Assembly: GCA_020635535.1 (NCBI GenBank)
Contig: JACJZP010000010.1
Span: forward strand, 1 to 64,000
Source: Flavobacteriales bacterium
Lineage (GTDB): Bacteria; Bacteroidota; Bacteroidia; UBA10329
Length of the DNA: 64,000 bases
Direction of reading: 5' to 3'
The notes beneath the pieces are model-generated. The model did no database searches, was not told the origin of the DNA, and was given only the letters and a program-made list of their open reading frames with translations. Of the stretch, positions 53,201 through 63,076 are shown piece after piece (position 1 is the stretch's first letter; every line of letters begins with the position of its first letter). The position numbers and the translations under genes were made by a program.

Positions 53201-53683
53201 ATGAAAACAGCATTACTTTCCGTACTTCTTGTCCTGTTCTCGGCACACGAATTCCATTTGTCGCTTACGGAGATCAGCCACAACACCGAGAACAAAACCC
53301 TCGAGGTTTCCATCAAGCTTTTTACGGACGATCTTTTGACCGCATTGCAACAAGCTGGCGCGCCCAAAATGGAACTCGGAACCGAGAGCGAACCACCCGA
53401 AGCGAACGAATACATCGAAAGCTACCTGAAACGCCATTTCAAACTCACCGTCAATGGTAAACTGACCGATTTCACCTACCTCGGAAAAGAAGCCGAGCTC
53501 GATGCCACTTGGTGCTACGTGGAGGTCAAGGAAGTGAAGAAAGTGCAGTCGCTGGAGGTGGAAAACAGCTTCCTACTCGAAGCCTTTGACGACCAGACCA
53601 ACATGGTCAATCTCAACATCAATGGCCGCAAAAAGAGTGGCCTTGCACGGAAGGGAAATACACGATTGAAGTTCGAATTTTAA
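53201..53683 (+). CDS. DUF6702 family secreted protein
   Basis: 160 residues. A short signal-like segment (MKTALLSVLLVLFSAHEF) is followed by HLSLTEISHNTENKTLEVSIKLFTDDL and YLKRHFKLTVNGK, which I recognise as the DUF6702 pattern of Bacteroidota. Function unknown. It starts directly after the GreA-like stop and is convergent with selD, overlapping it by 4 bp. Confidence 0.8.
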   Translation: MKTALLSVLLVLFSAHEFHLSLTEISHNTENKTLEVSIKLFTDDLLTALQQAGAPKMELGTESEPPEANEYIESYLKRHFKLTVNGKLTDFTYLGKEAELDATWCYVEVKEVKKVQSLEVENSFLLEAFDDQTNMVNLNINGRKKSGLARKGNTRLKFEF

Positions 53684-54714
53684 AGAACCGTGACGGTCTT
53701 TTCCGTGGGTTCAGTCATCTTCCCGATTTTCCAAATCATCTGCTTTTTTGATTCGGCCAATTGCAAAAATTGCGTTTCGGCTTCAGGCCGAACACACATC
53801 AGCAATCCGCCACTCGTCTGTGGATCACACAGCGTGAACAGTTGCTCTCCGCTCAATTGACTGACCTTCGAAGAATAGGTGCTGAAATTCTTCATGGTCA
53901 TGTCCGGGTAAATGAATTGATCGAGATACGTTTTCAAATTCTCAATCAATGGCACGGTAGAGTATGTTATTTCAGCCGAAACACTACTCCCTTCGCAAAC
54001 CTCAATCAGGTGCCCTAAAAGCCCAAACCCAGTTATGTCCGTCATGGCGGTAACGCCAGCTAATTCGGAAGCAACAGAACCGAATTGATTGAGCGTTTTC
54101 ATTTGGTCCACGGCACGTTGATGGTCGGTTTTATCAGCCTTGCCGCGTTTCTGTGCCGCACTCAGAATTCCCACGCCCAATGGCTTGGTCAGATAAAGCA
54201 AATCTCCAGCTTTGGCAGCATCGTTCCGCTTCAAGTTTTCAAACGAAACTCTTCCGGTTACCGAAAGGCCAAAGATGGGTTCGGGCGAATCGATGCTGTG
54301 TCCGCCAGCCAGTGGAATGCCCGCTTTTTCGCAGATGGAACGTGCGCCCTCCATCACTTTTTGTGCAACGGAAGTTGGGAGTTTATCTACGGGCCAACCG
54401 AGCAGTGCAATAGCCATTAAAGGCTCTCCGCCCATGGCGTAAACATCAGATAAAGCATTGGCTGAAGCGATTGCCCCGAAGTCGAATGCGTCATCTACAA
54501 TCGGCATGAAGAAATCGGCAGTACTGATGATGGCTTCCTTATCATTGATTCGGTACACGGCCGCATCATCTTTGGTGGCGTTACCGACCAATAGGTTAGG
54601 GAAGTCTGTTTGCTTGGTATCGGTTTGAAGAATCTGCCCCAAAACCTGAGGCGATATTTTGCAACCGCAGCCAGAACCGTGCGAATATTGAGTGAGTTTT
54701 ATTTCTTCGTTCAT
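53680..54714 (-). CDS. selD: selenide, water dikinase
   Basis: 344 residues. SelD makes selenophosphate from selenide and ATP. The catalytic loop is SHGSGCGCKI, with C16 and K19 equivalent to Cys17 and Lys20 in E. coli. Other hallmarks are the ATP/metal motifs DDAAVYRI and STADFFMPIVDD, GGHSID and TDITGFGLLGHL. It overlaps mnmH by ATGA, so selenophosphate is made for tRNA 2-selenouridine. No selA, selB or tRNA-Sec is visible, and the active-site Cys is not a selenocysteine (no in-frame TGA). Confidence 0.95.
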   Translation of the reverse strand: MNEEIKLTQYSHGSGCGCKISPQVLGQILQTDTKQTDFPNLLVGNATKDDAAVYRINDKEAIISTADFFMPIVDDAFDFGAIASANALSDVYAMGGEPLMAIALLGWPVDKLPTSVAQKVMEGARSICEKAGIPLAGGHSIDSPEPIFGLSVTGRVSFENLKRNDAAKAGDLLYLTKPLGVGILSAAQKRGKADKTDHQRAVDQMKTLNQFGSVASELAGVTAMTDITGFGLLGHLIEVCEGSSVSAEITYSTVPLIENLKTYLDQFIYPDMTMKNFSTYSSKVSQLSGEQLFTLCDPQTSGGLLMCVRPEAETQFLQLAESKKQMIWKIGKMTEPTEKTVTVL

Positions 54715-55739
54715 AGTCCGTTTTCGTTGGCCAACGAGATCAAACGCAAGGCGTTTTCATTGGCATCATTCGAATTGAGCTCGAGAATCAGCGGCTTTCG
54801 TTCCAAGTATTTTTCCTGACTGTATGAATACCGCTTGTCGTAATAATTGAGTAGCACTTTAGCCACTTCGTCCAGTTTGTTTTCGTCCAAAAGTTCCAGC
54901 ACGGCCTTCATGTGTTGTCCGCCAAGTTTCTGTTGGAGTTTACGGATGCTGCTTTCTAAAAGGTCCACAGGCGCAGAGCCGTAATCGTTCACCAATCTTT
55001 CAACGCGAAGAGACAACGGCAATTCGATGGCAATGGCCGCGGACGCCCTCATTTTTTGCCAAAGCGGTTGCGGCAGATAAACCTTGCCAATGGTCATTCC
55101 TTCGCGCTCAACCCATATCCTTTTTCCAGCATCAAGACGTCCCAACTCATGATGAAGGTCGTTCTGAAACTGCTGTGAACCGGGCTGTTTGCCCAAACCA
55201 ATTCCTCCGAATGCGGAACCTTTGTGATTGGCAAACCCTTCAAGGTCGAGAATCTGTTCTCCAGCATTTCGTAAAGCATGAAGAATCTCGGTTTTGCCGC
55301 TACCTGTTGGGCCATCGAGAACCACTAATTTTTCCAGATTACCGAAATCTTCCAACGCCCAATTCCGGTAAGCTTTGTACCCTCCTGTGAGCACCGAACA
55401 TTGGAGTCCATTTTCCTCAAACCACCATGCAGTGCGATTACTTCGCATGCCACCTCGCCAGCAATAAACGCCTACTTTTCCATTAACGGCAACTGACTTC
55501 GCAGAATCGGCCAAAGCTGCCATTTTCGGTTCCACGAACTCCATTCCCTTGTCAATGGCCGACTGTTGTCCCTTCTGTTTATAGATGGTGCCCACAATGG
55601 CGCGTTCATCATCTGCAAACAGCGGAATGTTGATGGCGCCCGGAATGTGACCAGTCGAAAATTCGCTGGGCGAACGAACATCAACCACTTTCAAACTGCG
55701 GGTCTGCTCAAGAAATTCGGCTGCGGGCAGGTATTCCAT
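54711..55739 (-). CDS. mnmH: tRNA 2-selenouridine synthase
   Basis: About 342 residues from the ATG at 55739; a TTG two codons earlier is possible. An N-terminal rhodanese domain has GVYCWRGGMRSNRTAW with the catalytic Cys (near 93), and the C-terminal P-loop domain has VLDGPTGSGKTEIL. It replaces sulfur by selenium at the wobble 2-thiouridine of tRNA using selenophosphate. Coupled to selD by ATGA. The start codon region overlaps the tex start, on the opposite strand, by a few bases. Confidence 0.94.
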   Translation of the reverse strand: MEYLPAAEFLEQTRSLKVVDVRSPSEFSTGHIPGAINIPLFADDERAIVGTIYKQKGQQSAIDKGMEFVEPKMAALADSAKSVAVNGKVGVYCWRGGMRSNRTAWWFEENGLQCSVLTGGYKAYRNWALEDFGNLEKLVVLDGPTGSGKTEILHALRNAGEQILDLEGFANHKGSAFGGIGLGKQPGSQQFQNDLHHELGRLDAGKRIWVEREGMTIGKVYLPQPLWQKMRASAAIAIELPLSLRVERLVNDYGSAPVDLLESSIRKLQQKLGGQHMKAVLELLDENKLDEVAKVLLNYYDKRYSYSQEKYLERKPLILELNSNDANENALRLISLANENGL

Positions 55740-57907
55740 TGTCAATCATCAGCGAAGCTATTTCTTTATCGGCTCAATTGCCAAGCATGCAGAAAAGGAT
55801 TGCCGCAGAGGTTGGATGTCGCCCAGAGCAGGTGACCAGCACGTTGAAATTGTTGGAAGGAGGCGCTACGGTTCCGTTCATTTCCCGGTACAGGAAAGAA
55901 GCTACGGGTGGGCTGGACGAAGTGCAGATCGGGAATATCAAAGATCTGCATGAACGACTGTTGGAACTGGAAAAGAGGAGAGAAGCGATTCTTGCTTCGC
56001 TCAAAGAACAGGATGTGCTCACCAAAGAGCTTTGCGAGAAAGTGGAAGCAGCTTTGACACTTCAGGAGTTGGAAGACCTCTATTTGCCGTATCGCCCGAA
56101 GCGGAAAACGCGAGCTACCAAAGCGAAGGAACTAGGTCTGGAGCCGCTGGCCAAGATCATTATGGCACAGAATGAACGGTTCCCTGAAACGGCCGCAGCG
56201 CGCTTTGTAAAAGGCGAAGTAGGTTCAGTAGAAGAAGCACTTCAAGGGGCTCGCGACATTATTGCAGAATGGATGAATGAGAATGCTGCGTTGCGGTCGC
56301 GGCTTCGGCAGTTGTTCTTGAAGGAAGCGACCATCACATCAAAGGGCGTAAAAGGAAAGGAAGAGGAAGGCGAGAAATTCCGTGATTATTTCAAGCACGA
56401 GGAGCAATTGAGGCGTGTTCCATCGCATCGGTTTTTGGCCATGATGCGAGGCGAGAAAGAAGGGTTCTTGCGCGTCTCCATTGCGCCTTCGGAAGAAAGT
56501 GCGCTTCAGATACTGGAACGCTTTTTTGTGAAAGGACACACTGCCAGTTCAGAGGAGGTGCGAACGGCCGCCAAAGACGCTTACAAGCGGTTGTTGCAAC
56601 CATCGCTCGAAACGGAAATGCGCAGCACATTCAAAGAGCAATCTGATGAACAGGCCATCAAAGTTTTTGCAGAGAACCTGCGGCAGTTGTTGATGCTTCC
56701 TCCATTGGGCGAAAAGCGGGTGCTGGCGATCGACCCTGGTTACCGAACGGGTTGTAAAGTCGTTTGTCTGTCAGCCCAGGGCGATCTGCTGCATAACGAG
56801 AACATCTATCCGCATCCACCAAGGAACGAGCGTTCGCAAGCCATGAAAAAGCTGTCAACGCTGGTGGAGCAGCATAAAATTGAGGCAATCGCCATTGGGA
56901 ACGGAACTGCAAGCCGCGAGACCGAAGCGTTGGTCAAAAGCATTCATTTTGATAGAAAAGTGCAGCTTTTTGTAGTGAATGAAGCGGGAGCATCCGTGTA
57001 TTCTGCCAGCAAAGTAGCTCGCGATGAGTTCCCTCAATATGATGTAACCGTTCGTGGAGCGGTCAGCATTGGTCGCAGATTGATCGACCCGTTGGCAGAA
57101 TTGGTGAAGATCGATCCATCGGCAATCGGTGTTGGGCAATACCAGCACGATGTGGATCAGAAGATGCTGAAAACCTCCCTCGACCGTGTGACCGAAAGCT
57201 GTGTGAATCAGGTTGGCGTGAACCTGAATACAGCAAGTCAATATTTGCTCAATCAAGTTTCGGGACTTGGGCCTCAATTGGCAGAGAACATTCTCGAATT
57301 CAGAAAACAGAATGGGCCGTTTTCATCGCGCGAACAGCTGAAAGAGGTACCGCGCTTGGGCGCTAAAGCTTTCGAGCAGGCAGCAGGTTTCTTGCGGATT
57401 TCCGATGGCGAAAATCCGTTGGATAATTCAGCGGTTCATCCAGAAAGCTATTCGATTGTAAAACGAATGGCGAAAGACCTAAAAGTTTCGATGGAAGAAC
57501 TGATCGGGAACGAAACACTAGTGAACTCAATTAACCTATCAAACTACGTGACAAACGAAGTGGGTTTACCTACGCTGGAAGACATCAGAGACGAGTTGCT
57601 AAAACCCGGTCGCGATCCAAGGCGAATCATCAAACTGTTCGAATTTGACGAGAAGATCAAATCCATAAGTGACCTCGTTCCGGGAATGGAGTTGCCCGGA
57701 ATCGTTACCAACATTACCGCTTTCGGAGCGTTTGTGGATGTAGGCGCAAAGCAGGACGGCCTCGTTCACATTTCTCATCTGGCAGATGGGTTTGTGAAGA
57801 ATCCGACAGATGTGGTTTCAGTACATCAGCATGTTAAAGTGAGGGTAATGGAAGTGGATGTTGCACGTAAGCGCATTTCCCTTTCCATGAAAGGGCTTAG
57901 CGGATGA
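55739..57907 (+). CDS. tex: Tex-family transcription accessory protein (RNA-binding, S1 domain)
   Basis: 722 residues from a TTG at 55739, or about 707 from the ATG at 55786. The domain order is Tex N-terminal helical domain (ATVPFISRYRKEATGGLDEVQ), YqgF-like RNase H fold (LAIDPGYRTGCKVVCL), helix-hairpin-helix (LNTASQYLLNQVSGLGPQLAENI) and C-terminal S1 RNA-binding domain (PGIVTNITAFGAFVDVGAKQDGLVHIS). It binds RNA and is linked to transcription fidelity or toxin expression. Start region is shared divergently with mnmH; the 3' end overlaps the convergent giant gene by 11 bp. Confidence 0.95.
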   Translation: MSIISEAISLSAQLPSMQKRIAAEVGCRPEQVTSTLKLLEGGATVPFISRYRKEATGGLDEVQIGNIKDLHERLLELEKRREAILASLKEQDVLTKELCEKVEAALTLQELEDLYLPYRPKRKTRATKAKELGLEPLAKIIMAQNERFPETAAARFVKGEVGSVEEALQGARDIIAEWMNENAALRSRLRQLFLKEATITSKGVKGKEEEGEKFRDYFKHEEQLRRVPSHRFLAMMRGEKEGFLRVSIAPSEESALQILERFFVKGHTASSEEVRTAAKDAYKRLLQPSLETEMRSTFKEQSDEQAIKVFAENLRQLLMLPPLGEKRVLAIDPGYRTGCKVVCLSAQGDLLHNENIYPHPPRNERSQAMKKLSTLVEQHKIEAIAIGNGTASRETEALVKSIHFDRKVQLFVVNEAGASVYSASKVARDEFPQYDVTVRGAVSIGRRLIDPLAELVKIDPSAIGVGQYQHDVDQKMLKTSLDRVTESCVNQVGVNLNTASQYLLNQVSGLGPQLAENILEFRKQNGPFSSREQLKEVPRLGAKAFEQAAGFLRISDGENPLDNSAVHPESYSIVKRMAKDLKVSMEELIGNETLVNSINLSNYVTNEVGLPTLEDIRDELLKPGRDPRRIIKLFEFDEKIKSISDLVPGMELPGIVTNITAFGAFVDVGAKQDGLVHISHLADGFVKNPTDVVSVHQHVKVRVMEVDVARKRISLSMKGLSG

Positions 57908-60900
57908 GCGAAACCCGCCCCAACTTTTTGTACTGCCTACCGCGGAAATCTTCATAGAGAATTTGGTATACATAAAGCCCGGCTTTAACATCTTTCCCCG
58001 TTTTCATATCAGTCCCATCCCAACCTACGGTCAGGTCATCGGTTGCAAATAGCTCTTTTCCCCAGCGGTCATACACTCGGAAATCAATCCAGAAGACGTC
58101 TTTGCCGAAAGCATAAAATTTGTCGTTGATGCGATCCTTGTCTGGTGTAAACGCAGATGGAACGTAAAGCGTTGTATATGGAGCAACGTAAATGGAATCA
58201 AGGATGGTGTCTGTGCAACCGAATTCATTGAATGTAACTAAGCGGATGACATGTATTCCAGAGTCGGCATAAGCATGCGATGGATTTTGCTCGGTTGAAT
58301 AAGCAGAGAAATCACCAAAGTCCCACTCCCATTCGATGGCGTTGACTGAAAGATCCTCAAAGCTTATCAGCGGCTCGATAGCGGTAGTGTATCGTGGTGT
58401 GGGCAGAAATGAGGATATAGGGCGAGAATGTACCGTTACATCATTAGATACTTGGGCGGAACAGTTCCCCCAGATCACATTCAACGTCACTTCAAAATCC
58501 CCAGGTGCAAGGTATAGAACCTGTGGTGTCTGGTCTGTAGAAGATTGGCCGTCTCCAAAACTCCACTGATAGGTAACGCCCGTGGTTGGAGAAGATTGAT
58601 TATCAAACATCATTGTGTCGCCAATACACACAGCGGTTGAGGTAAAAGCTGGTGATGGTACTGGCTCAACAACTATTGTGGTCTGGTCAGAATTAACACA
58701 ACCGTTGGCATCTGTGCCTGTAACCGTGTAGGTGAAGGAGCCCTCTCCAGATGGAGTGAAAACAGGATTAGCGATGCTGACACTGCTTAGCTGAGTTGCG
58801 GGACCCCATATATACGTGTCTGCCCCAGAAGCATTGAAAGTTGCGGTCGCATCTTCACAGATAGGTCCATACGTACCTGCCACCACAGAAGGAAGGTCGT
58901 GAACGGTTGCTGTAATAGTTTCCGTAGTGGTACAGTTGGCATTGGAGACCGCGTATGAAAGGGTGAACGCGCCAACGCCAGATGACAATGGGGAGAATAT
59001 CCCGGTCGGGTTTGTAATGCCCGTGCCTGACCATGTACCCCCGGTTGGTGTAAAACCCGCAAGGGTTTGGTCAGGGGCATCTATGCAAAGCTCAAAATCA
59101 GAACCTGGATCTACAATCGGTGCCGTAATGATATTGGTTGAAATCGGTGTGCTGGCAGTGCTTGTACAACCATACTGAGTTGCTTCAACGGTAACACTGT
59201 TGCCCGTTACCAGCCCAGTTGTGGTCCATATTTCTGAGGGAGAGTTTTGAACCGTGGTTCCTCCATCAAAGAATTCGTAGGAGTCAAGCCCGGATGGAGA
59301 GGCAGTAAAGCTTATTGATTCCCCCGCACAGATCTCGTTATCGGGGTCTGAACTGCTCAACGTAACAACGGGGTAAGGACTGACAATGGTGGTAATGGCA
59401 TTGCTGGCACCGCCCACACACCCATCGGTACTCGTACCTATCACCGTTACTTCAGTTCCAGACACCAAAGAACTGGTCTGGTAAATATTGGAGGCGCCTG
59501 ATTGCACTGAGGCCACACCTTCAAAAAACTCGTAGTCGGCAAGCCCAAGAGGCAATGCTGTAAAGATGAGCTGGTCACCATCGCAGATGCTATCATTCAG
59601 GTCTGAACTCACCAGCGTAACCACGGGAATAGGATTTACCTGGGTAACGATGGGTTGACTCGGTGTGCTACTACAACCATTGTCGGTTGCCACCACGGTA
59701 ATGCTGTTGTTTACAGGAATGGTTCCAAAGAGAATCTCGCTTGCACCACTTTGTAATGAGTTTGCACCATTAAAGAATTCATAATTATCAAACCCGGCCG
59801 GAGACGCAGTGAACGTGATGGTTTCGCCTTCGCAGATCTCATTGTCCGGGTCATCCGAAGAGAGGGTAACCGTTGGAATCGGATTTACAGTTGGCACTAT
59901 CGTATCGCTGGGGTTTGCGAAGCAACTTCCCACAAATGCCTCAACATATATGCTATCTCCTTGCTGAATGGTAGCGCTGGTAAATGTGTTAGAAGTTCCA
60001 TTCTGAACCGAGGTGCCGTCTATGAAGAACTCGTAGTTGTCATAGGTTGCCGGATCGGCCGTGAATGTTATCGGGTCTCCTTCGCAAATGGTGGTAGCAC
60101 TGGCCGTGAGTATTACATCGTATGCGTTTGATTGTACAGTTACTTGAGTAGAGTCGGTAACTGGACCACAACAGGCCGTAAGTACCGTTACTTTAACCCA
60201 ATAGGTTCCCGGAGTGCTGAAGTAAACATCAGAAGTAGTGGTTACCGAGGGTCCAGATTCGGTCGGTGGCGATGCAACTGGACCAAAATCCCAATCATAC
60301 TGACTTCCAACCAATGTGGTGCTAAACTGATTTGGACATCCAGCATCCACTGTTGGGTTTGCAGGGGTTATGGTAGGCAGCGTTGGACCATTGTTGTAGA
60401 TGCCAATGAATTCTGTGAAAGTTGTGCCAGCATAGGTAATGGTTCTTCTCCCTACAGTTGGGTAAGTAACCACAAATGGACCATTTCCATTTGCCGTTTG
60501 CGGATTGGCTCCGGCACCGAAATTCCAAGCACCATTCCCCCCAGAAGCGGTAAAGGTGATCTCAGAATTGGTACAGCCATAATTGTCTACTGATATTACA
60601 GGAGGGTTACCGGGCACACCAGTAATTCCAGAAGTGCTTACAGCAGTTCCCGATCCCTGTTCGGCCAATGAAGCACTCGGGCCAGTTGCTCCAGAACCCC
60701 CAGCACCACCGTTTCCGCCAGCGCCACCATTGCCACCATTTCCGCCAGAGTTGGCACTGCAAGGACCACCTGGGCCACCAGCACCGCCCTGCCCACCGGC
60801 ACCGCCCTGCCCACCGGCACCACCAACACCACCTGAACCTCCGGCACCAGCATTCAGGGCACAATCTATGATATTACCATTGGCCCCGTTACTCCAAAGG

Positions 60901-61970
60901 AAAACAGCAAACGAACCACCGCCTCCGGTTCCGCCAGTTCCGCCAGAACCACCGGAGCCGCCACCGCCACCGCCACCACCGGAGCCGCCAAAGTCATCTG
61001 CGCCATCGCGCTGGCGACCAGCACCGCCACCACCACCGCCACCACCACAGCCGCTACCTCCAGCGGTTCCATTTCCTCCAGCAGCTCCTGGCACAAAATA
61101 ACCTGACACATAAGTTCCCTGCGGACCGATGCTGCCTGCAGAGCCGGTCGCTCCAGCACCACCGTTTGATCCGTTGCCTCCAGGACCTCCGCCACATGAC
61201 GGGTCACCAAAGAAACACCCAGCAGAACATTCTGGACCATCTGCAGTGCTACCTCCAGATCCGCCACAACCAGCCGGTAGACCGGGAGATCCGCTAGGTT
61301 GAGGTGGGTCATGTTTTCCTCCAGGCGCACCGTTACCCCCATTGCCACCTCCAGCACCGCCCGGAGGCTGTCCTCCAGTAACGCCAGAGTTTCCGGGGCT
61401 GCCATTCGGACCTGCTTGACCTGCCTGACCTGGCTGACCTGGAAGCCCAGGACCCGCTTGGCCAGTTGTCACTTCGCATCGTATAATGTCGTAATTGGAA
61501 CATGCCGCCAGATAAATTCCGTAAAGCGAGACTTCGGGCACGGTAGCATCCGCCACATTAATGGTCAGATCCTGTAGACGGAAGCCGCTTGCATTGAGCC
61601 CAGCTAAACCCACAATGGCATTTGCTGGGGCGGGCAGTGGGTTGGACGGGGTTCGGTTCAAGATGGTGGGAGTGCCGTTGCTCTTGACCCAAGTTGACGG
61701 GTCGAACCCACCTTCTATGGTCACATTATTCGGTATGGAAATCTCATTGTTCAGCGTGTAAGTTCCAGCTGCAAGCCAAAGAATGTTGTTCGTGGCATTG
61801 GCTAATGAGAGCCCATGGCTTAAGCTGGCCGGGTTTGTTCGCGTCCCTGTTGCACCTGCAGATGCTCCATTGGGAGCAACGTATATGATTCCGCACTCTT
61901 GACCCAACACATGGCCAAAGCCGAAAAATGCTAAGATGGCAAGTGAAATTATCGAACGTAGGGTTCTCAT
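57897..61970 (-). CDS. giant T9SS-secreted protein: beta-helix, glycine-rich collagen-like region, Ig/PKD repeats, gliding-motility C-terminal domain
   Basis: 1357 residues. In order: signal peptide (about 1-23), parallel beta-helix-like segment (about 28-165), and a long Gly-rich region (about 170-430) with GQxG and GGxGG tracts. Then four Ig-like repeats of about 88 residues (PDNEICEGETITFTASPAGFDNYEFF type), a PKD-like region (TYQWSFGDG, EWEWDFGDFSAY) and the type B T9SS/gliding-motility-associated C-terminus starting LYVPSAFTPDKDRINDKF and ending SLIR. It should be exported by T9SS and attached to or released from the cell surface. Adhesion is inferred from repeat content. Confidence 0.9.
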   Translation of the reverse strand: MRTLRSIISLAILAFFGFGHVLGQECGIIYVAPNGASAGATGTRTNPASLSHGLSLANATNNILWLAAGTYTLNNEISIPNNVTIEGGFDPSTWVKSNGTPTILNRTPSNPLPAPANAIVGLAGLNASGFRLQDLTINVADATVPEVSLYGIYLAACSNYDIIRCEVTTGQAGPGLPGQPGQAGQAGPNGSPGNSGVTGGQPPGGAGGGNGGNGAPGGKHDPPQPSGSPGLPAGCGGSGGSTADGPECSAGCFFGDPSCGGGPGGNGSNGGAGATGSAGSIGPQGTYVSGYFVPGAAGGNGTAGGSGCGGGGGGGGAGRQRDGADDFGGSGGGGGGGGSGGSGGTGGTGGGGSFAVFLWSNGANGNIIDCALNAGAGGSGGVGGAGGQGGAGGQGGAGGPGGPCSANSGGNGGNGGAGGNGGAGGSGATGPSASLAEQGSGTAVSTSGITGVPGNPPVISVDNYGCTNSEITFTASGGNGAWNFGAGANPQTANGNGPFVVTYPTVGRRTITYAGTTFTEFIGIYNNGPTLPTITPANPTVDAGCPNQFSTTLVGSQYDWDFGPVASPPTESGPSVTTTSDVYFSTPGTYWVKVTVLTACCGPVTDSTQVTVQSNAYDVILTASATTICEGDPITFTADPATYDNYEFFIDGTSVQNGTSNTFTSATIQQGDSIYVEAFVGSCFANPSDTIVPTVNPIPTVTLSSDDPDNEICEGETITFTASPAGFDNYEFFNGANSLQSGASEILFGTIPVNNSITVVATDNGCSSTPSQPIVTQVNPIPVVTLVSSDLNDSICDGDQLIFTALPLGLADYEFFEGVASVQSGASNIYQTSSLVSGTEVTVIGTSTDGCVGGASNAITTIVSPYPVVTLSSSDPDNEICAGESISFTASPSGLDSYEFFDGGTTVQNSPSEIWTTTGLVTGNSVTVEATQYGCTSTASTPISTNIITAPIVDPGSDFELCIDAPDQTLAGFTPTGGTWSGTGITNPTGIFSPLSSGVGAFTLSYAVSNANCTTTETITATVHDLPSVVAGTYGPICEDATATFNASGADTYIWGPATQLSSVSIANPVFTPSGEGSFTYTVTGTDANGCVNSDQTTIVVEPVPSPAFTSTAVCIGDTMMFDNQSSPTTGVTYQWSFGDGQSSTDQTPQVLYLAPGDFEVTLNVIWGNCSAQVSNDVTVHSRPISSFLPTPRYTTAIEPLISFEDLSVNAIEWEWDFGDFSAYSTEQNPSHAYADSGIHVIRLVTFNEFGCTDTILDSIYVAPYTTLYVPSAFTPDKDRINDKFYAFGKDVFWIDFRVYDRWGKELFATDDLTVGWDGTDMKTGKDVKAGLYVYQILYEDFRGRQYKKLGRVSLIR
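60781..60816 (-). repeat. 18-bp perfect tandem duplication in the Gly-rich region
   Basis: GCACCGCCCTGCCCACCG occurs twice head to tail and encodes GGQGGA-type units on the minus strand. Surrounding sequence contains many degenerate copies. A site prone to slippage. Confidence 0.8.
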
Positions 61971-62146
61971 TTTCGGGGTTTCAATGCACGATAGACGTAC
62001 TTCCTTTTGTTCGGTTGTTCAACGCAAAATACGAAATGCCCCAATGGGGCGATTTGAGCTATGAAAATAGCATAGTGGATAACATTTGATTCCGGTTATA
62101 ATGCTGGCCTTGAACCATGATAATTTTGAACCATCAATCGTAGACT
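61971..62146. other. divergent intergenic region between the giant gene and the OmpA lipoprotein
   Basis: Contains a short hairpin GCCCC-AAT-GGGGC at 62038-62050 without a T run and the -7 candidate at 62121-62128. No reading frame of protein character. Confidence 0.5.
62121..62128 (+). promoter_or_regulatory. candidate -7 element (TAATTTTG) for the OmpA-family gene
   Basis: Full TAnnTTTG match, 18 bp before the ATG at 62147. No -33 TTTG at the ideal distance. Confidence 0.45.
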
Positions 62147-63076
62147 ATGAGCGCGAAACGAATTATACTTTTCCTATGCATTGCAGGCTTGCTTTCATCC
62201 TGTGCGTCAGTTAAGCCTTGCGGGGAACCTTACACTGAAATGCAGCAGTTTTTCCAATCGAAAAAGTTCAAAGAAGCATTTCATGAACGCGATTCCTTAT
62301 GTCAACGTACAGCAGACCTGGAAGGGGTTCTTACCTCCACTGAGAAGGATCTTGAAAAGACAAAGGCCGATCTGGCAAGTTCCAGAGCGCAGGCCGAAAA
62401 CTTAGCCAAAGAACTTGAAGCAGCAAAAAGGTCATTTGAAGACCTGAAGCGTTCCTCTGGAGCACAGGTGGCGGGTCTGAGCAGCGACCTGCAGGCCAAA
62501 CAGGCTGAGTTAGAAGCGAAAGAGGAATTGCTTAAGAATAGGGAAGAAAGATTGAAGATGCTGGAAGAGATTGTTCGAAAGCAGGACGAATTGATGAACG
62601 CTCTGACCAATAGAGTTAAAGACGCTTTAACTGGCTTCGATTCTGATGAATTGAGCGTGGAAATGCGTGATGGAAAAGTATATGTTTCAATGAGCGACAA
62701 GCTTCTCTTCAAATCGGGTAGCGATAAAGTGGAACCGAAAGGCCAAGAAGCGTTGGTGAAAATAGCGGAAGTCATGATCAAGAATCAAGACATCAACTTA
62801 GCCATTGAGGGTCATACGGATAGTATTCCGATCAAGATGAACTGTTTTGACGACAATTGGGACCTGAGCGTAGCAAGGGCAACTTCCGTGGTTCGAATTC
62901 TTACGGATAATCGCGTTGACCCGAAGCGCCTGACGGCATCAGGAAAGGGCGAATTCAGTCCAAGGGCCGACAACTCCACAAAAGAAGGAAGGGCAAAGAA
63001 CAGGAGAACAGAGGTGGTTCTTTCTCCTAAGTTGAATGAGCTGATGGAGTTATTGGGTCAATACTCGGGGCGCTAA
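62147..63076 (+). CDS. OmpA-family lipoprotein
   Basis: 309 residues. A lipobox LLSSC (Cys19) predicts a lipoprotein. Residues 45-155 form a long coiled coil (KDLEKTKADLASSRAQAENLAKELEAAK) and the OmpA_C peptidoglycan-binding domain spans about 185-295 with LAIEGHTDSIPI and GRAKNRRTEVVL. Likely anchors the outer membrane to the peptidoglycan. Convergent with the PAP2 gene (4-bp overlap). Confidence 0.92.
   Translation: MSAKRIILFLCIAGLLSSCASVKPCGEPYTEMQQFFQSKKFKEAFHERDSLCQRTADLEGVLTSTEKDLEKTKADLASSRAQAENLAKELEAAKRSFEDLKRSSGAQVAGLSSDLQAKQAELEAKEELLKNREERLKMLEEIVRKQDELMNALTNRVKDALTGFDSDELSVEMRDGKVYVSMSDKLLFKSGSDKVEPKGQEALVKIAEVMIKNQDINLAIEGHTDSIPIKMNCFDDNWDLSVARATSVVRILTDNRVDPKRLTASGKGEFSPRADNSTKEGRAKNRRTEVVLSPKLNELMELLGQYSGR

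Noticed and set aside
60583..61101. Open plus-strand frame encoding a proline-rich peptide
   Set aside because: It is the complement of the glycine-rich region of the giant secreted protein; Gly codons read backwards give Pro, so openness is expected.
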